The translations under genes and the position numbers were made by a program. A stretch of DNA of 64,000 nt from Polaromonas sp. (GTDB taxonomy: Bacteria > Pseudomonadota > Gammaproteobacteria > Burkholderiales > Burkholderiaceae_C), in the NCBI RefSeq assembly GCF_030680935.1, contig NZ_JAUXUP010000025.1, positions 1 through 64,000 on the forward strand. Reading direction: 5' to 3'. This document shows, piece after piece, positions 36,900-45,675 of the stretch (position 1 is the stretch's first letter; the number at the start of each line of letters is the position of its first letter). Below the pieces are notes generated by a model, which saw nothing but the letters and a program-made list of their open reading frames with translations, searched no databases and was not told the origin of the DNA.

Positions 36900-37778
36900 A
36901 TGGACTACGAAAACCTCATCGCCATTGATATCCACACCCACGCCGAAGTGAGCTGCTGGAACCCGTTTGACAACTACGGCGAGGAGTACGACCGCGCCGC
37001 CGACAAGTACTTCAAGAATGGCCGCAGGCCGACCATTGAACAAACCATTGCCTACTACCGCGAACGCAAGATCGGCCTGATCATGTTCACGGTAGATGCC
37101 GAGACGCAAATGGGCAGGCGCCGCATTCCCAACGAGGAAATCGCTGAGGCCGCGCAAAAGAACAGCGACATGATGATGGCCTTTGCGAGCATCGATCCGC
37201 ACAAGGGAAAAATGGGCGCGCGTGAAGCGGAGCGGCTGATCAAGGACTACGGCGTCAAGGGCTTCAAGTTCCATCCCACGGTGCAGGGCTTTCACCCTTA
37301 CGACAAGATGGCCTGGCCGATTTACGAAGTGATCAATGCCTACAAGCTGCCAACCATTTTTCACACCGGGCACAGCGGCATAGGCAGTGGCATGCGTTGC
37401 GGCGGTGGCCTGCGGCTGGAGTATTCCAACCCCATGCACCTGGACGATGTGGCCATCGACTTCCCCGACATGCAGATCGTCATGGCGCACCCCAGCTTCC
37501 CGTGGCAGGACGAGGCGCTCAGCGTGGCAACCCACAAACCCAATGTCTGGATTGACCTGTCGGGCTGGAGTCCGAAGTATTTCCCCAAGCAACTGGTGCA
37601 GTACGCCAATACGCTGCTGAAAGACCGCATCCTCTTCGGAAGCGATTACCCCTTGATCACGCCGGATCGCTGGATGAAGGATTTTGAAGACGCAGGCTTC
37701 AAGCCCGAGGTGATGCCAGGCATCCTGAAAGGCAATGCGATGCGCCTGCTAGGGCTCGGGCAACCTGCAACGCCATGA
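36900..37778 (+). CDS. TIM-barrel amidohydrolase (CouO-like retro-Claisen hydrolase candidate)
   Basis: The 292-aa metal-dependent hydrolase of the amidohydrolase-2/ACMSD group has the HxH motif in DIHTHAE (about residues 10-16). It also has GFKFHPTVQGFHPYD, a metal-ligand His in FHTGHSG (about 157), a His in MAHPSFPWQD, and the terminal Asp in LFGSDYPLI. From memory, in Rhodococcus the amidohydrolase CouO hydrolyses the 3-ketoacyl-CoA of hydroxycinnamates to the benzoate and acetyl-CoA. The same partner genes are present here. An equally possible role is a decarboxylase or lactone hydrolase. AGGAGACAAAC precedes the ATG. Confidence 0.85.
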   Translation: MDYENLIAIDIHTHAEVSCWNPFDNYGEEYDRAADKYFKNGRRPTIEQTIAYYRERKIGLIMFTVDAETQMGRRRIPNEEIAEAAQKNSDMMMAFASIDPHKGKMGAREAERLIKDYGVKGFKFHPTVQGFHPYDKMAWPIYEVINAYKLPTIFHTGHSGIGSGMRCGGGLRLEYSNPMHLDDVAIDFPDMQIVMAHPSFPWQDEALSVATHKPNVWIDLSGWSPKYFPKQLVQYANTLLKDRILFGSDYPLITPDRWMKDFEDAGFKPEVMPGILKGNAMRLLGLGQPATP

Positions 37779-39616
37779 GCGTGCGCGCTTTTCGTGACCT
37801 GGCCGACATCCAGGCGCTGGAAGCCACGCCTTACGACCAGGCGATCCCGGCGCTAACGACCTACGGCCTGATCGCACATGCGGCGCAGCGTTTTGCCGAC
37901 CGTGATGCTTTTCGCTACCTGCCCAGCGGCGATTTGCAGCAGCCGGCGCAGCCCGTGCGTTACCGCCAGTTGCTGGCGCAGATGCACCGCGCCGCCAACC
38001 TGTTTCGTGCCATGGGTGTGGGCCCTGACGATGCCGTGGCCATCCTCGCGCCCAACATTCCCGAGACGCAGTTTGCGCTCTGGGGTGCGCAGCTCGCCTG
38101 CAAGGCCTGTCCGATCAACTACCTGCTGCAACCCGAGCACATCGCGGCCCTGCTGGCTGCGTCGGGCGCCAAGGTGCTGGTGGCGCTCGGGCCCAACAGC
38201 GAATTGTCTTTGTGGCCCACGGTTGAAAAAGCGCTGGCTTTGCGCCCCTTGCCGGTGCTGCAAATCCGTGTGGGCAAAGAGGTCGCCCCCGGCGTGCCGG
38301 TGTTTCAGGATGCTCTGGTCCGCCAAAGCGATGTGCTGGCTTTTGACCCCAAGCTCACGCCCGGGCGTATCGCCGCCTGTTTTCACACTGGTGGCACCAC
38401 GGGCGCGCCCAAGCTGGCGCAACACACCCATGGCAACGAGGCCCACACCGGCTGGTTCGCCCACTATTTTTATGGCTTTGATGAACACACGGTAGAGCTC
38501 AACGGTTTTCCGCTGTTCCATGTGGCCGGGGCGTTTGTTTACGGCCTGTCCCTGCTGGCCATAGGCGCCACCCAGGTGCTGCCCACGCTCAGCGGTATGC
38601 GCAACCCGGCGTTCACCCGCAACTACTGGAAGTTCTGCCAGCGTGAACGCGTGACCGCTCTGGCCTGTGTGCCGACCATTCTGGCCACGCTGGTGAATCT
38701 GCCGGTGGACGCGGACATTTCTTCGATCCAGGTGGCCTACACCGGCGGCTCGCCCTTGCCCGCAGAGCTGGCGGCGCAGTTTGAGCGCAAGCCGGGTATT
38801 GCGGTACGCAACATCCTGGGCATGACCGAGTGCGCCGGGCTGGTGTCGATAGAGCCGGCCACTGCCCCGCGCGTTCCGGGTTCGACAGGCCTGCGCCTGC
38901 CCTACACCGAAGTTCGCGCCGTGCCCTGGCAGGGTGGGGCGGCGCAGCTCGATAAAAGCTGCGCAACCGGCGAAACCGGCGTGCTGGTTCTGCGCGGCCC
39001 GCATGTGAGCCCGGGTTACACCGATGCCGCGCGCAACACCGGCATGTTCGACGGCCCCTGGCTGATCTCGGGCGATCTCGGGCATCTGGACGCGCAGGGT
39101 TATATCCACATCACCGGCCGTGCCAAGGATGTGATCATTCGCGGCTCGCACAACATTGATCCGGGCCTGGTGGAAGACGCTTTCCTGGCGCATCCGGCGG
39201 TTGCCTTGTGTGCGGTGGTCGGTGAGCCTGACGCCTATGCGGGCGAGCTGCCAGTGGCATTCGTCACGCTCAAACCCGGCGCCGTCTGCGATCCGGCCAC
39301 GCTGCTCGCCGAGGTGGCCCCGCAGGTTTATGAGCGGCCCGCCACACCGAAGCGTGTGACCATCATTGCTGAAATGCCGCTGACCGCCATCGGCAAAATC
39401 TACAAGCCGGCGCTGCGCCTGCGCGCCCTCGAAAACAAGCTTGCCGAGATGCTGGCCGATGTGCCCGGTGTCACCGTGCGGGGACAAGAGCGCGGCGGCA
39501 GCCTGAGCGCCGTGGTGCGCATGGCCACGCCGCTGGACGCTGCCGCGGTTCAAGGCCTGCGCGAGCGCCTGGCGGCCATTGCCGTGCCGATCGAGTTTTT
39601 TGCTGCTGCGGCCTGA
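37775..39616 (+). CDS. Acyl-CoA synthetase (AMP-dependent ligase)
   Basis: The 613-aa ligase has the P-loop HTGGTTGAPKLAQHTHGN (about 204-221), NILGMTECAGLVS, the hinge-region motif ISGDLGHLDAQGYIHITGRAKD (in parts) and the catalytic Lys in TAIGKIYKPALR. It overlaps the amidohydrolase gene by 4 bases, so it belongs to the same pathway. The C-terminus extends some 60 residues past the catalytic Lys, longer than usual. Its substrate may be a dihydro- or substituted cinnamate, complementing the ligase on the other strand. Confidence 0.92.
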   Translation: MSVRAFRDLADIQALEATPYDQAIPALTTYGLIAHAAQRFADRDAFRYLPSGDLQQPAQPVRYRQLLAQMHRAANLFRAMGVGPDDAVAILAPNIPETQFALWGAQLACKACPINYLLQPEHIAALLAASGAKVLVALGPNSELSLWPTVEKALALRPLPVLQIRVGKEVAPGVPVFQDALVRQSDVLAFDPKLTPGRIAACFHTGGTTGAPKLAQHTHGNEAHTGWFAHYFYGFDEHTVELNGFPLFHVAGAFVYGLSLLAIGATQVLPTLSGMRNPAFTRNYWKFCQRERVTALACVPTILATLVNLPVDADISSIQVAYTGGSPLPAELAAQFERKPGIAVRNILGMTECAGLVSIEPATAPRVPGSTGLRLPYTEVRAVPWQGGAAQLDKSCATGETGVLVLRGPHVSPGYTDAARNTGMFDGPWLISGDLGHLDAQGYIHITGRAKDVIIRGSHNIDPGLVEDAFLAHPAVALCAVVGEPDAYAGELPVAFVTLKPGAVCDPATLLAEVAPQVYERPATPKRVTIIAEMPLTAIGKIYKPALRLRALENKLAEMLADVPGVTVRGQERGGSLSAVVRMATPLDAAAVQGLRERLAAIAVPIEFFAAAA

Positions 39617-39620
39617 GCGC

Positions 39621-40238
39621 CTACCAGCCGCCGCAGGCCAGCCACTCTTCTGCAAGCTCCAGCGTCTGCACGCCCCAGAAGGGCTCACCGTCAATGACCA
39701 CCGTGGGCGAGCCAAAAATGCCGGCCTTCAGCGAGGCGTCTACCGCGCTGCGTAGCCATGGCGAAGCCTCGGGGCTGTTGATGCCTTCCTGCAGGCGCTG
39801 ACTGTCCAGTCCGTCGGGCAAGGCGATGGATGCCAGGGCTTCGGCACTCGAAAGGTCGCGGCCTTCGGCCCAGTAGGCGTGGTAAATGGAGTGGGCCAGG
39901 CGCGCTGCCAGTTCCGGGTGTTGCTGCTTGACCCAGTGAAAGGCGCGGCCCGCCGCGCGCGGGTCCATGACCGGGTCGTCCAGCTTGCGCTGCATCTGCA
40001 CACCATGGCGCCGCATGTAGCGCAGCGCATCGCGCCGGATGTAGTCGCCCTTGAGCGGCGTATCGAGCAGGGGCTTGAGGCCCATCACCTTGAGCACCGA
40101 GACACCCAGAAGCATTGCGTGCCAGTCAACCCGGCGGCCGTGCCGCGCCGCGATCTCTTCAATCCGCAGCGAGGCGAAGTAGCCGAAGGGCGAGATAAAG
40201 TCAAAGTAGAAGTGCAGGGGCGCGGGTGGAGCGGTCAT
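39621..40238 (-). CDS. 2-Hydroxychromene-2-carboxylate isomerase family protein (DsbA-fold, kappa GST-like)
   Basis: The 205-aa protein begins FYFDFISPFGYFASLRIEEI, with the SPF/Y active-site Ser of the HCCA isomerase/kappa-GST family. It also has FGSPTVVIDGEPFWGVQ (about residues 173-189), the thioredoxin-fold cis-Pro region. It is convergent with the CoA ligase gene, 4 bases apart, on the aromatic side of the window. Family members isomerise naphthalene-pathway intermediates with glutathione; a specific substrate cannot be assigned. Confidence 0.9.
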   Translation of the reverse strand: MTAPPAPLHFYFDFISPFGYFASLRIEEIAARHGRRVDWHAMLLGVSVLKVMGLKPLLDTPLKGDYIRRDALRYMRRHGVQMQRKLDDPVMDPRAAGRAFHWVKQQHPELAARLAHSIYHAYWAEGRDLSSAEALASIALPDGLDSQRLQEGINSPEASPWLRSAVDASLKAGIFGSPTVVIDGEPFWGVQTLELAEEWLACGGW

Positions 40239-40267
40239 GACGCTAGCGTAGCCTATGCGTCCGCCGC

Positions 40268-41308
40268 TCAGGAACGGATGGAAACAGCGGCTCCACCGCG
40301 TGACGATTCCATCATGGCTTCAATCAGCCGCTGCACCTGCAAGGCGGAACGGCCGGTGATGGCCGGCTCTGTATCACTGCGGATGGCGGCCACAAAATCC
40401 AGCAGCACCGCACGGTGAAAGGCGTGGTCGAAAGCCATGATGTTGGCGCCCGAGCCCGTCGGCTGCTTGAGCCCGGCCTGGATTTTCCGCCCGTCCATCC
40501 ATTCGGCGCGCAGCTCGCCAGCTTCCAGCGTGGCGCTACCCAGCGAAAAGTTCAGCGCGATGCGTTCCGGAAAACCGGGGTAGGCCGCGGTCGTTGCATC
40601 GATGTTGCCGATGGCTCCGTTCGGATAATGCAGCACAGCCGCCACGGTGTCTTCACATTCCATCCGGTGCGCGGCGCTGGTGCTTGCCATCGCCACAACC
40701 TTGTCCGGCATGCCGGTCAGGCAAAGCAGCAAATCCAGCGTATGGATGGCCTGCGTCATCAGCACGCCGCCGCCGTCGCGCGCCATGGTGCCCCTGCCGG
40801 GCTCGTCGTAATAGCTCTGCGGGCGCCACCAGCGGATGCTGGCCGATGCGCTGTGCAGTTGGCCGAGGGCGCCATCCTTGATCAACCGGGCCAGTGCCAG
40901 TGAAGCTTCGCGCATGCGGTGCTGCAGCATCACGGCAAGCTTCACGCCGCCTTGCTCGCAGAGCTTCACCATCTGCCCGGCTTTCTCAAGGCTGATGTCC
41001 AGCGGCTTTTCGACCAGCACATGTTTGCCAGCCTGCGCCAGCCGCTGCACGATTTCCAGATGGGTGTTGGGCGGTGTCAGCACCAGCACAGCCTGGATCG
41101 TCGTGTCTTCAAGAATGTCTTCAAGGCGGGTGCTGGTGGGCGTGCCTGCTGGCAGGCTCAAGGCCGCCAGCTTGGCCGGGTGACGTGCCACCACCAGCGC
41201 CAGTTCCAGCTGGTCGCCCAGGTCCCGCAGGCTTTGTAAATGGGGTGCCGACGCTTGCCCGGCCCCCACCACAGCAATGCGCATCCTGTCGGCCGCAGCC
41301 TTACTCAT
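40268..41308 (-). CDS. Gfo/Idh/MocA family oxidoreductase
   Basis: The 346-aa NAD(P)-dependent sugar dehydrogenase-like protein has a nucleotide fold AVVGAGQASAPHLQSL (about 12-27), the EKPLDIS motif with the conserved Lys (about residues 96-102) and a C-terminal beta-sheet domain. It lies behind the GntR gene, and a copy of the same putative operator precedes it, so it likely belongs to the hexuronate regulon. It could oxidise a sugar or inositol-like substrate. A shorter start at 41284 (MRIAVVG) is equally plausible. Confidence 0.9.
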   Translation of the reverse strand: MSKAAADRMRIAVVGAGQASAPHLQSLRDLGDQLELALVVARHPAKLAALSLPAGTPTSTRLEDILEDTTIQAVLVLTPPNTHLEIVQRLAQAGKHVLVEKPLDISLEKAGQMVKLCEQGGVKLAVMLQHRMREASLALARLIKDGALGQLHSASASIRWWRPQSYYDEPGRGTMARDGGGVLMTQAIHTLDLLLCLTGMPDKVVAMASTSAAHRMECEDTVAAVLHYPNGAIGNIDATTAAYPGFPERIALNFSLGSATLEAGELRAEWMDGRKIQAGLKQPTGSGANIMAFDHAFHRAVLLDFVAAIRSDTEPAITGRSALQVQRLIEAMMESSRGGAAVSIRS

Positions 41309-41322
41309 CTTTTGATTGATCG

Positions 41323-41337
41323 GTCATCGTACAACTT
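41323..41337. promoter_or_regulatory. GntR operator candidate, copy 1
   Basis: GTCATCGTACAACTT matches the element at 42250-42264 at 13 of 15 positions and sits directly upstream of the Gfo/Idh gene, in the gap after the GntR gene. Confidence 0.6.
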
Positions 41338-41383
41338 GGGAGATTGCTCCTGTCGCGAAAGTCCCCGAACAGGTAGAGCCGGG

Positions 41384-42166
41384 TCAGGCCTCATGGGCGC
41401 CCTGGCCGGTGCCTGTTGTCTCGGCGGCTTGCCCTTTGCGCAGGCGCTCGCGACTGTTGGAAAGATGGGTGCGCATGGCCGCCCTGGCCGCTTCCGGGTC
41501 CTGGCTGCGGATGGCGTTGTAAATGTTTTCGTGCTCGCCGTTGACGCGCTGCAGGTAACGTAGCCGGCCCTCCGGGGCGCTTTGTGGCGTATTCACACGG
41601 GTACGCGGAATGATCATGGTGCCGAGATAGGTCATCAGGTCGGCAAAGTGCCGGTTGCCGGTGGCGCGGGCGACTTCCATGTGGAACTGAAAGTCGGGCG
41701 GCACCGCATCGGAGTCGGCATGGATGGAGTCCTGAAAAGCGTGTAACGCTGTGGCCATGGCCTCCAGATTCTCATTGGTTCTCCTCTGGGCCGCAAGGCC
41801 GGCGGCTTCTGTCTCCAGGCTGATGCGCAGCTCCAGAACGGAAATGACATCGGCCACGGTGGCAAAGTCCGCGGCCGCGATCTTGAAGTTGCCGGCGTCC
41901 CGATTGGTGATGACAAAGGTGCCAATGCCGTGCCGTGTCTCGACCAGTCCAGAGGCCTGCAGCCTGGAGAGGGCCTCGCGGACGACGGTTCGACTGACAT
42001 CAAAACGGACCATGATTTCCGCTTCGGTCGGCAGCTTGTCGCCAGGCAGAAGCTGCCCTTCGCGGATGCTGGAGGCCAGGCCTTCAACAATTTCGGTGAC
42101 CAGCCCGCGCGGCCGACGGGCACGCGGTACATCGTCAAGAGGACCGGGCGTTATATGAGATGTCAT
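41384..42166 (-). CDS. GntR family regulator, FadR subfamily (FCD domain)
   Basis: The 260-aa protein has an N-terminal winged helix (GDKLPTEAEIMVRF, SRTVVREALSRLQASGLVE, HGIGTFV; about 40-92) and a helical FCD ligand domain with the metal-binding His/Asp pattern in its second half. It is divergent from the uronate operon. Regulators of this class respond to sugar acids in many proteobacteria. The repeated element at 41323 and 42250 is its probable binding site, giving autoregulation plus control of both neighbours. Confidence 0.92.
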   Translation of the reverse strand: MTSHITPGPLDDVPRARRPRGLVTEIVEGLASSIREGQLLPGDKLPTEAEIMVRFDVSRTVVREALSRLQASGLVETRHGIGTFVITNRDAGNFKIAAADFATVADVISVLELRISLETEAAGLAAQRRTNENLEAMATALHAFQDSIHADSDAVPPDFQFHMEVARATGNRHFADLMTYLGTMIIPRTRVNTPQSAPEGRLRYLQRVNGEHENIYNAIRSQDPEAARAAMRTHLSNSRERLRKGQAAETTGTGQGAHEA

Positions 42167-42211
42167 CGTGGGTAGGGGTCTAGGGGTTTGCCTTGGGAGG
42201 GTACAAAACTC

Positions 42212-42264
42212 TTGACAGCTTTGGCGGGCGCATTAAAATTAAGTCATCAGACAACGTACAACTT
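42212..42264 (+). promoter_or_regulatory. Sigma70 promoter and GntR operator copy 2 of the hexuronate operon
   Basis: TTGACA (42212-42217), 16 bases, TAAAAT (42234-42239) form a good promoter. GACAACGTACAACTT (42250-42264) lies where the transcript would start, so bound repressor would block it. A leader of about 100 bases leads to the uronate dehydrogenase ATG. Confidence 0.75.
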
Positions 42265-42358
42265 AATGTTAGCTGCTTAAGTGCACTCTAGCAAGCGTGA
42301 AGTCAAAGACCCGCCTTCGGCACATGTTGTCAGGGCCATTTTCTACCAGAGACAAGCC

Positions 42359-43168
42359 ATGGGCATTCAGCTGCACGAGAAACTGCTTTTGACCGGCGCA
42401 GCCGGCGGGCTGGGTCAAGCTTTGAGGCAGCGCCTCAAAGCCAACTGCAAAGTGTTGCGCCTGTCTGACCGTGTCGACTTTGGGGCAGCGGGCGCCGGCG
42501 AAGAGGTGGTGTTGGCTGATCTGGCCGATGCCGCAGCCGTTGATGTGATGGTCCGGGGCGTGCAGGCCATTGTTCACCTCGGTGGGGTGTCGGTTGAGGG
42601 CCCGTTTGGCCCCATCCTGCAAGCCAACATCCTGGGCCTTTACAACCTGTATGAAGCGGCGCGTAAGCACGGCGTCAAACGGGTGGTGTTCGCCAGCTCC
42701 AACCATGTCACCGGTTTTTATCGCCAGAGTGAAACCATCACGGTCGATGCGCCACCGCGCCCTGACGGACTGTATGGCGTGAGCAAGGCCTTTGGCGAAG
42801 ACCTGTCGCGCTTTTATTTTGACCGCTATGGCATTGAAACAGCCTGTGTGCGTATTGGGTCTTCGTTTCCCGAGCCCAAAGACCGGCGCATGCTCGCGAC
42901 CTGGCTCAGTTTTGACGACCTGCACCGCCTGATCACCGCCTGCCTGAGCACGCCCGTGCTGGGGCACAGCATCGTGTTCGGCATGTCCGACAACGCTGTC
43001 ACCTGGTGGGACAACAGCGGCGCCCGGCATATCGGGTTTGCGCCGCAGGACAGCTCAGACATCTTTCGCGAGGCGGTGTACGCACGGACCTCGGCGCCTG
43101 ATCTGACCGACCCCGCCGTCCAGTTTCAGGGCGGCGCGTTTGTCAAAGCCGGCCCTTTTGCTGACTGA
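42359..43168 (+). CDS. udh: Uronate dehydrogenase (NAD-dependent, SDR/epimerase fold)
   Basis: From the ATG at 42359 the protein is 269 aa, the normal Udh length. It has LLTGAAGGLGQALRQRL (cofactor, about 7-23), FASSNHVTGFY with the catalytic Ser, YGVSKAFGE (about 139-147) carrying the YxxxK pair, and VRIGSSFPEPKDRRML, a Udh hallmark. It oxidises galacturonate or glucuronate to the aldaro-lactone. It is the first gene of a roughly 11-kb operon for hexuronate oxidation. The frame is open back to 42281, but that extension has no family match. Confidence 0.92.
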   Translation: MGIQLHEKLLLTGAAGGLGQALRQRLKANCKVLRLSDRVDFGAAGAGEEVVLADLADAAAVDVMVRGVQAIVHLGGVSVEGPFGPILQANILGLYNLYEAARKHGVKRVVFASSNHVTGFYRQSETITVDAPPRPDGLYGVSKAFGEDLSRFYFDRYGIETACVRIGSSFPEPKDRRMLATWLSFDDLHRLITACLSTPVLGHSIVFGMSDNAVTWWDNSGARHIGFAPQDSSDIFREAVYARTSAPDLTDPAVQFQGGAFVKAGPFAD

Positions 43169-43172
43169 TCCG

Positions 43173-44072
43173 ATGAAACCGCATGCAGAACTCCTGCTGG
43201 ATTGCCGCAACGCGACCGGCGAAAGCCCCGTCTGGCATGGGGGCGAGCAGGCGCTGTACTGGGTTGATATTCCGGCGCGCAAGCTCTGCCGCTGGCAGGC
43301 CGGCACAGGCGGGTTCACGCACTGGGAGGCGCCCGAAATGCTGGGTTGCATCGCACCGGGCGCCCGTTCCGGCCGCTGGGTGGCCGGCATGGAAAGCGGC
43401 CTGTTTGAGTTGCAGACACAGCCCGACGGTCAACTGCACAGCCAGTTGCTGGCGCCTGTGGAGCATGCCCAGCCCGGCATGCGTTTCAACGACGGACGTT
43501 GCGACCGGCAAGGGCGCTTTCGGGCGGGCACCATGGTGATGAACATGGGGCTGGCGTCGCCTGCCGGGGCCTTGTACGGCCTGGACCAGGAGGGCGACCT
43601 GAAGAAAATTCTGGACGGCTTCATCACCCCCAATGGCCTGGGCTTCAGCCCGGATGGCCGCACCGTGTATATCTCGGACTCCCACCCGTCGGTGCAGATG
43701 ATCTGGGCTTTTGATTACGACACGGCCACCGGCACACCTTCAAATCGCCGGGTGTTTGTGGACATGAACCCGCTGCCGGGCCGGCCCGACGGCGCGGCTG
43801 TGGATGAAGACGGCTGCTACTGGATATGCGCCAACGACGCCGGGCTGGTGCATCGCTTCACACCCGACGGGCAACTGGACCGTTCATTGGCCGTCCCCGT
43901 CAAGAAACCCGCCATGTGCGCTTTCGGTGGCAGCGGGCTGGACACCCTGTTCGTGACATCGATTCGCCCTGACGGCGTCGATCTGTCCGATCAGCCCCTG
44001 GCCGGCGGCCTCTTTTCCCTGCAACCCGGCGTGCGCGGCTTGCCCGAACCTGAATTTGCCTTTCCCGTGTGA
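43173..44072 (+). CDS. SMP-30/gluconolactonase family lactonase
   Basis: The 299-aa six-bladed beta-propeller has GESPVWHGGEQALYWVDI, with the metal-ligand Glu (about residues 16-33), FNDGRCDRQGRFRAGTM (about 108-124), ITPNGLGFSPDGRTVYISDS and RPDGAAVDEDGCYW with the metal-ligand Asp. It hydrolyses aldonolactones; after uronate dehydrogenase this fits opening of galactaro- or glucarolactone. It starts 4 bases after the udh stop. Confidence 0.92.
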   Translation: MKPHAELLLDCRNATGESPVWHGGEQALYWVDIPARKLCRWQAGTGGFTHWEAPEMLGCIAPGARSGRWVAGMESGLFELQTQPDGQLHSQLLAPVEHAQPGMRFNDGRCDRQGRFRAGTMVMNMGLASPAGALYGLDQEGDLKKILDGFITPNGLGFSPDGRTVYISDSHPSVQMIWAFDYDTATGTPSNRRVFVDMNPLPGRPDGAAVDEDGCYWICANDAGLVHRFTPDGQLDRSLAVPVKKPAMCAFGGSGLDTLFVTSIRPDGVDLSDQPLAGGLFSLQPGVRGLPEPEFAFPV

Positions 44073-44123
44073 TTTTCCCCCTGCCATTTCCCTGAGCTCA
44101 AACCACCCCTAGAGGAGACAACC

Positions 44124-45113
44124 GTGAACTTTCGCAGAACTTTTATCGTCAGTGCCACTGCCGCCATCGCGGCAGCGGTGTTTTCCGTGGCCTTGCCACT
44201 GCACGCTCAGACCGTACTGAAGGCGGCCGACGTGCATCCGCCAGGCTACCCCAATGTGGTGGCCATCGAAAATCTTGGCAAGAAGCTTGAAGTCGCGACC
44301 AACGGCAAATACAAGTTGCAGATGTACCCCGCCGGCGTGCTGGGCAGCGAGAAAGAAATGATCGAGCAGGCACAGATAGGTGCGCTGCAGATTGCCCGCA
44401 TCTCCCTGGGCCCCATGGGCCCGGTGGTGCCCGACGTCAACGTCTTCAACATGCCCTTCGTCTTCCGTGACGAGGCCCACATGCGTGCCGTGATCGACGG
44501 CCCGATTGGCCGCGAACTGCTGGACAAGATCACCGCCAGCCCGGCCCGCCTGGTGGCACTGGGCTGGATGGACAGCGGCTCGCGCAGCCTCTACACCAAG
44601 AAAGAGATCAAGTCCCCCGCGGACCTGAAGGGCCTGAAAATCCGCGTGATGGGCAACCCGCTGTTCGTGGACACCATGAACGCCATGGGCGGCAACGGCA
44701 TCACCATGGGCCACAACGACACCTTCAGCGCGCTGCAGACCGGCGTGGTGGACGGGGCCGAGAACAACCCGCCCACGCTGTTTACCGCCAACCACTACAC
44801 CACCGGCGTGAAGTACTACACCCAGACCACCCACCTGATCATTCCGGAAATTTTCGTGATGTCCAAGGTCACCTGGGACAAGATGAGCAAGGACGAGCAG
44901 GCCCTGGTAACAAAGTTCTCGCGCGAGGCGCAGATGGAGCAGCGGGCCCTGTGGGACAAGAGCGTGGATGAATACAGCGCCAAGCTCAAGGCCTCGGGCA
45001 TCACCTTTGTCACTGTTGACAAAAAGCCCTTCTACGACGCAACCGCCCCGGTGCGGGCCAAGCACGGTGCGCAGTATGCGGACCTGATCAAGCGCATCGA
45101 AGCCGTCAAGTAA
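44124..45113 (+). CDS. TRAP transporter substrate-binding protein (DctP), hexuronate operon
   Basis: The 329-aa precursor has a signal peptide ending near LHAQ (about residue 29) and is very similar to the receptor at 18608-19603. Shared blocks include GSEKEMIEQAQIGALQIARIS (in parts), MNAMGGNGI and TGVVDGAENNPPTL. The operon context makes galacturonate, glucuronate or an aldarate the likely ligand. GAGGAGACAACC precedes the start. Unlike the other two TRAP operons, no terminator separates it from dctQ. Confidence 0.95.
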   Translation: MNFRRTFIVSATAAIAAAVFSVALPLHAQTVLKAADVHPPGYPNVVAIENLGKKLEVATNGKYKLQMYPAGVLGSEKEMIEQAQIGALQIARISLGPMGPVVPDVNVFNMPFVFRDEAHMRAVIDGPIGRELLDKITASPARLVALGWMDSGSRSLYTKKEIKSPADLKGLKIRVMGNPLFVDTMNAMGGNGITMGHNDTFSALQTGVVDGAENNPPTLFTANHYTTGVKYYTQTTHLIIPEIFVMSKVTWDKMSKDEQALVTKFSREAQMEQRALWDKSVDEYSAKLKASGITFVTVDKKPFYDATAPVRAKHGAQYADLIKRIEAVK

Positions 45114-45140
45114 AGCCAAAAGCCTTAGCGCCGCGTCATC

Positions 45141-45674
45141 ATGAACAACACGATTTCTCGCCTCCTGGACGGCGTGTACCTGGCCTGCATCTGGGTGGCC
45201 GGGCTGTCCATCTTTCTGATGAGCCTGATCATCCCGTGGGGCGTTTTCGCGCGCTACGTGCTGGGTACGGGTTCGCACTGGCCCGAACCTGTCGCCGTGT
45301 TGCTGATGGTGACCTTCACCTTCGTTGGCGCCGCGGCGGCCTACCGTGCGGGCGCCCACATTGCCGTGGGCATGCTGACCGACCGCCTGCCGGAGTCCGC
45401 GCAATTGGTTTGCGCGCGGCTGGTCGACCTGCTGATGGTGGCCATCTGCCTGTTTGTGATCGTCTGGGGCGGCAAGCTGGTCGGTGAGACCATGAACCAG
45501 TCGCTGGCCGACATGCCCTGGCTGCCGGTGGGCCTGACCTACCTGCCGCTGCCCCTGGGGAGTTTGCTGACGCTCGTGTTTGTGCTGGAGAAAGCCTTTA
45601 TGGGCAGCCAGCACCAGCGGCCTGTTGTTTGTTTTGACCATGAGGCGGCCGGCCCGTCAGCAGAGGCGGTTTGA
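45141..45674 (+). CDS. TRAP transporter small permease (DctQ), hexuronate operon
   Basis: The 177-aa protein has four predicted membrane helices, with the core PWGVFARYVLGTGSHWPEPVA (in parts PWGVFARYV and SHWPEP) shared with the DctQ at 17974-18495. It follows the receptor gene by 27 bases and is 1 base from dctM. Confidence 0.93.
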   Translation: MNNTISRLLDGVYLACIWVAGLSIFLMSLIIPWGVFARYVLGTGSHWPEPVAVLLMVTFTFVGAAAAYRAGAHIAVGMLTDRLPESAQLVCARLVDLLMVAICLFVIVWGGKLVGETMNQSLADMPWLPVGLTYLPLPLGSLLTLVFVLEKAFMGSQHQRPVVCFDHEAAGPSAEAV

Positions 45675-45675
45675 G

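Noticed and set aside
37853..39715. 620-aa minus-strand frame opposite the CoA ligase
   Set aside because: It is a shadow of the ligase with clear adenylation motifs; the antisense translation is Arg/Gln/His-rich and unlike any family.
44109..45641. 510-aa minus-strand open frame opposite the hexuronate TRAP genes
   Set aside because: It is antisense to two well-supported transporter genes, with a His/Gln-rich low-complexity translation and no ribosome site.
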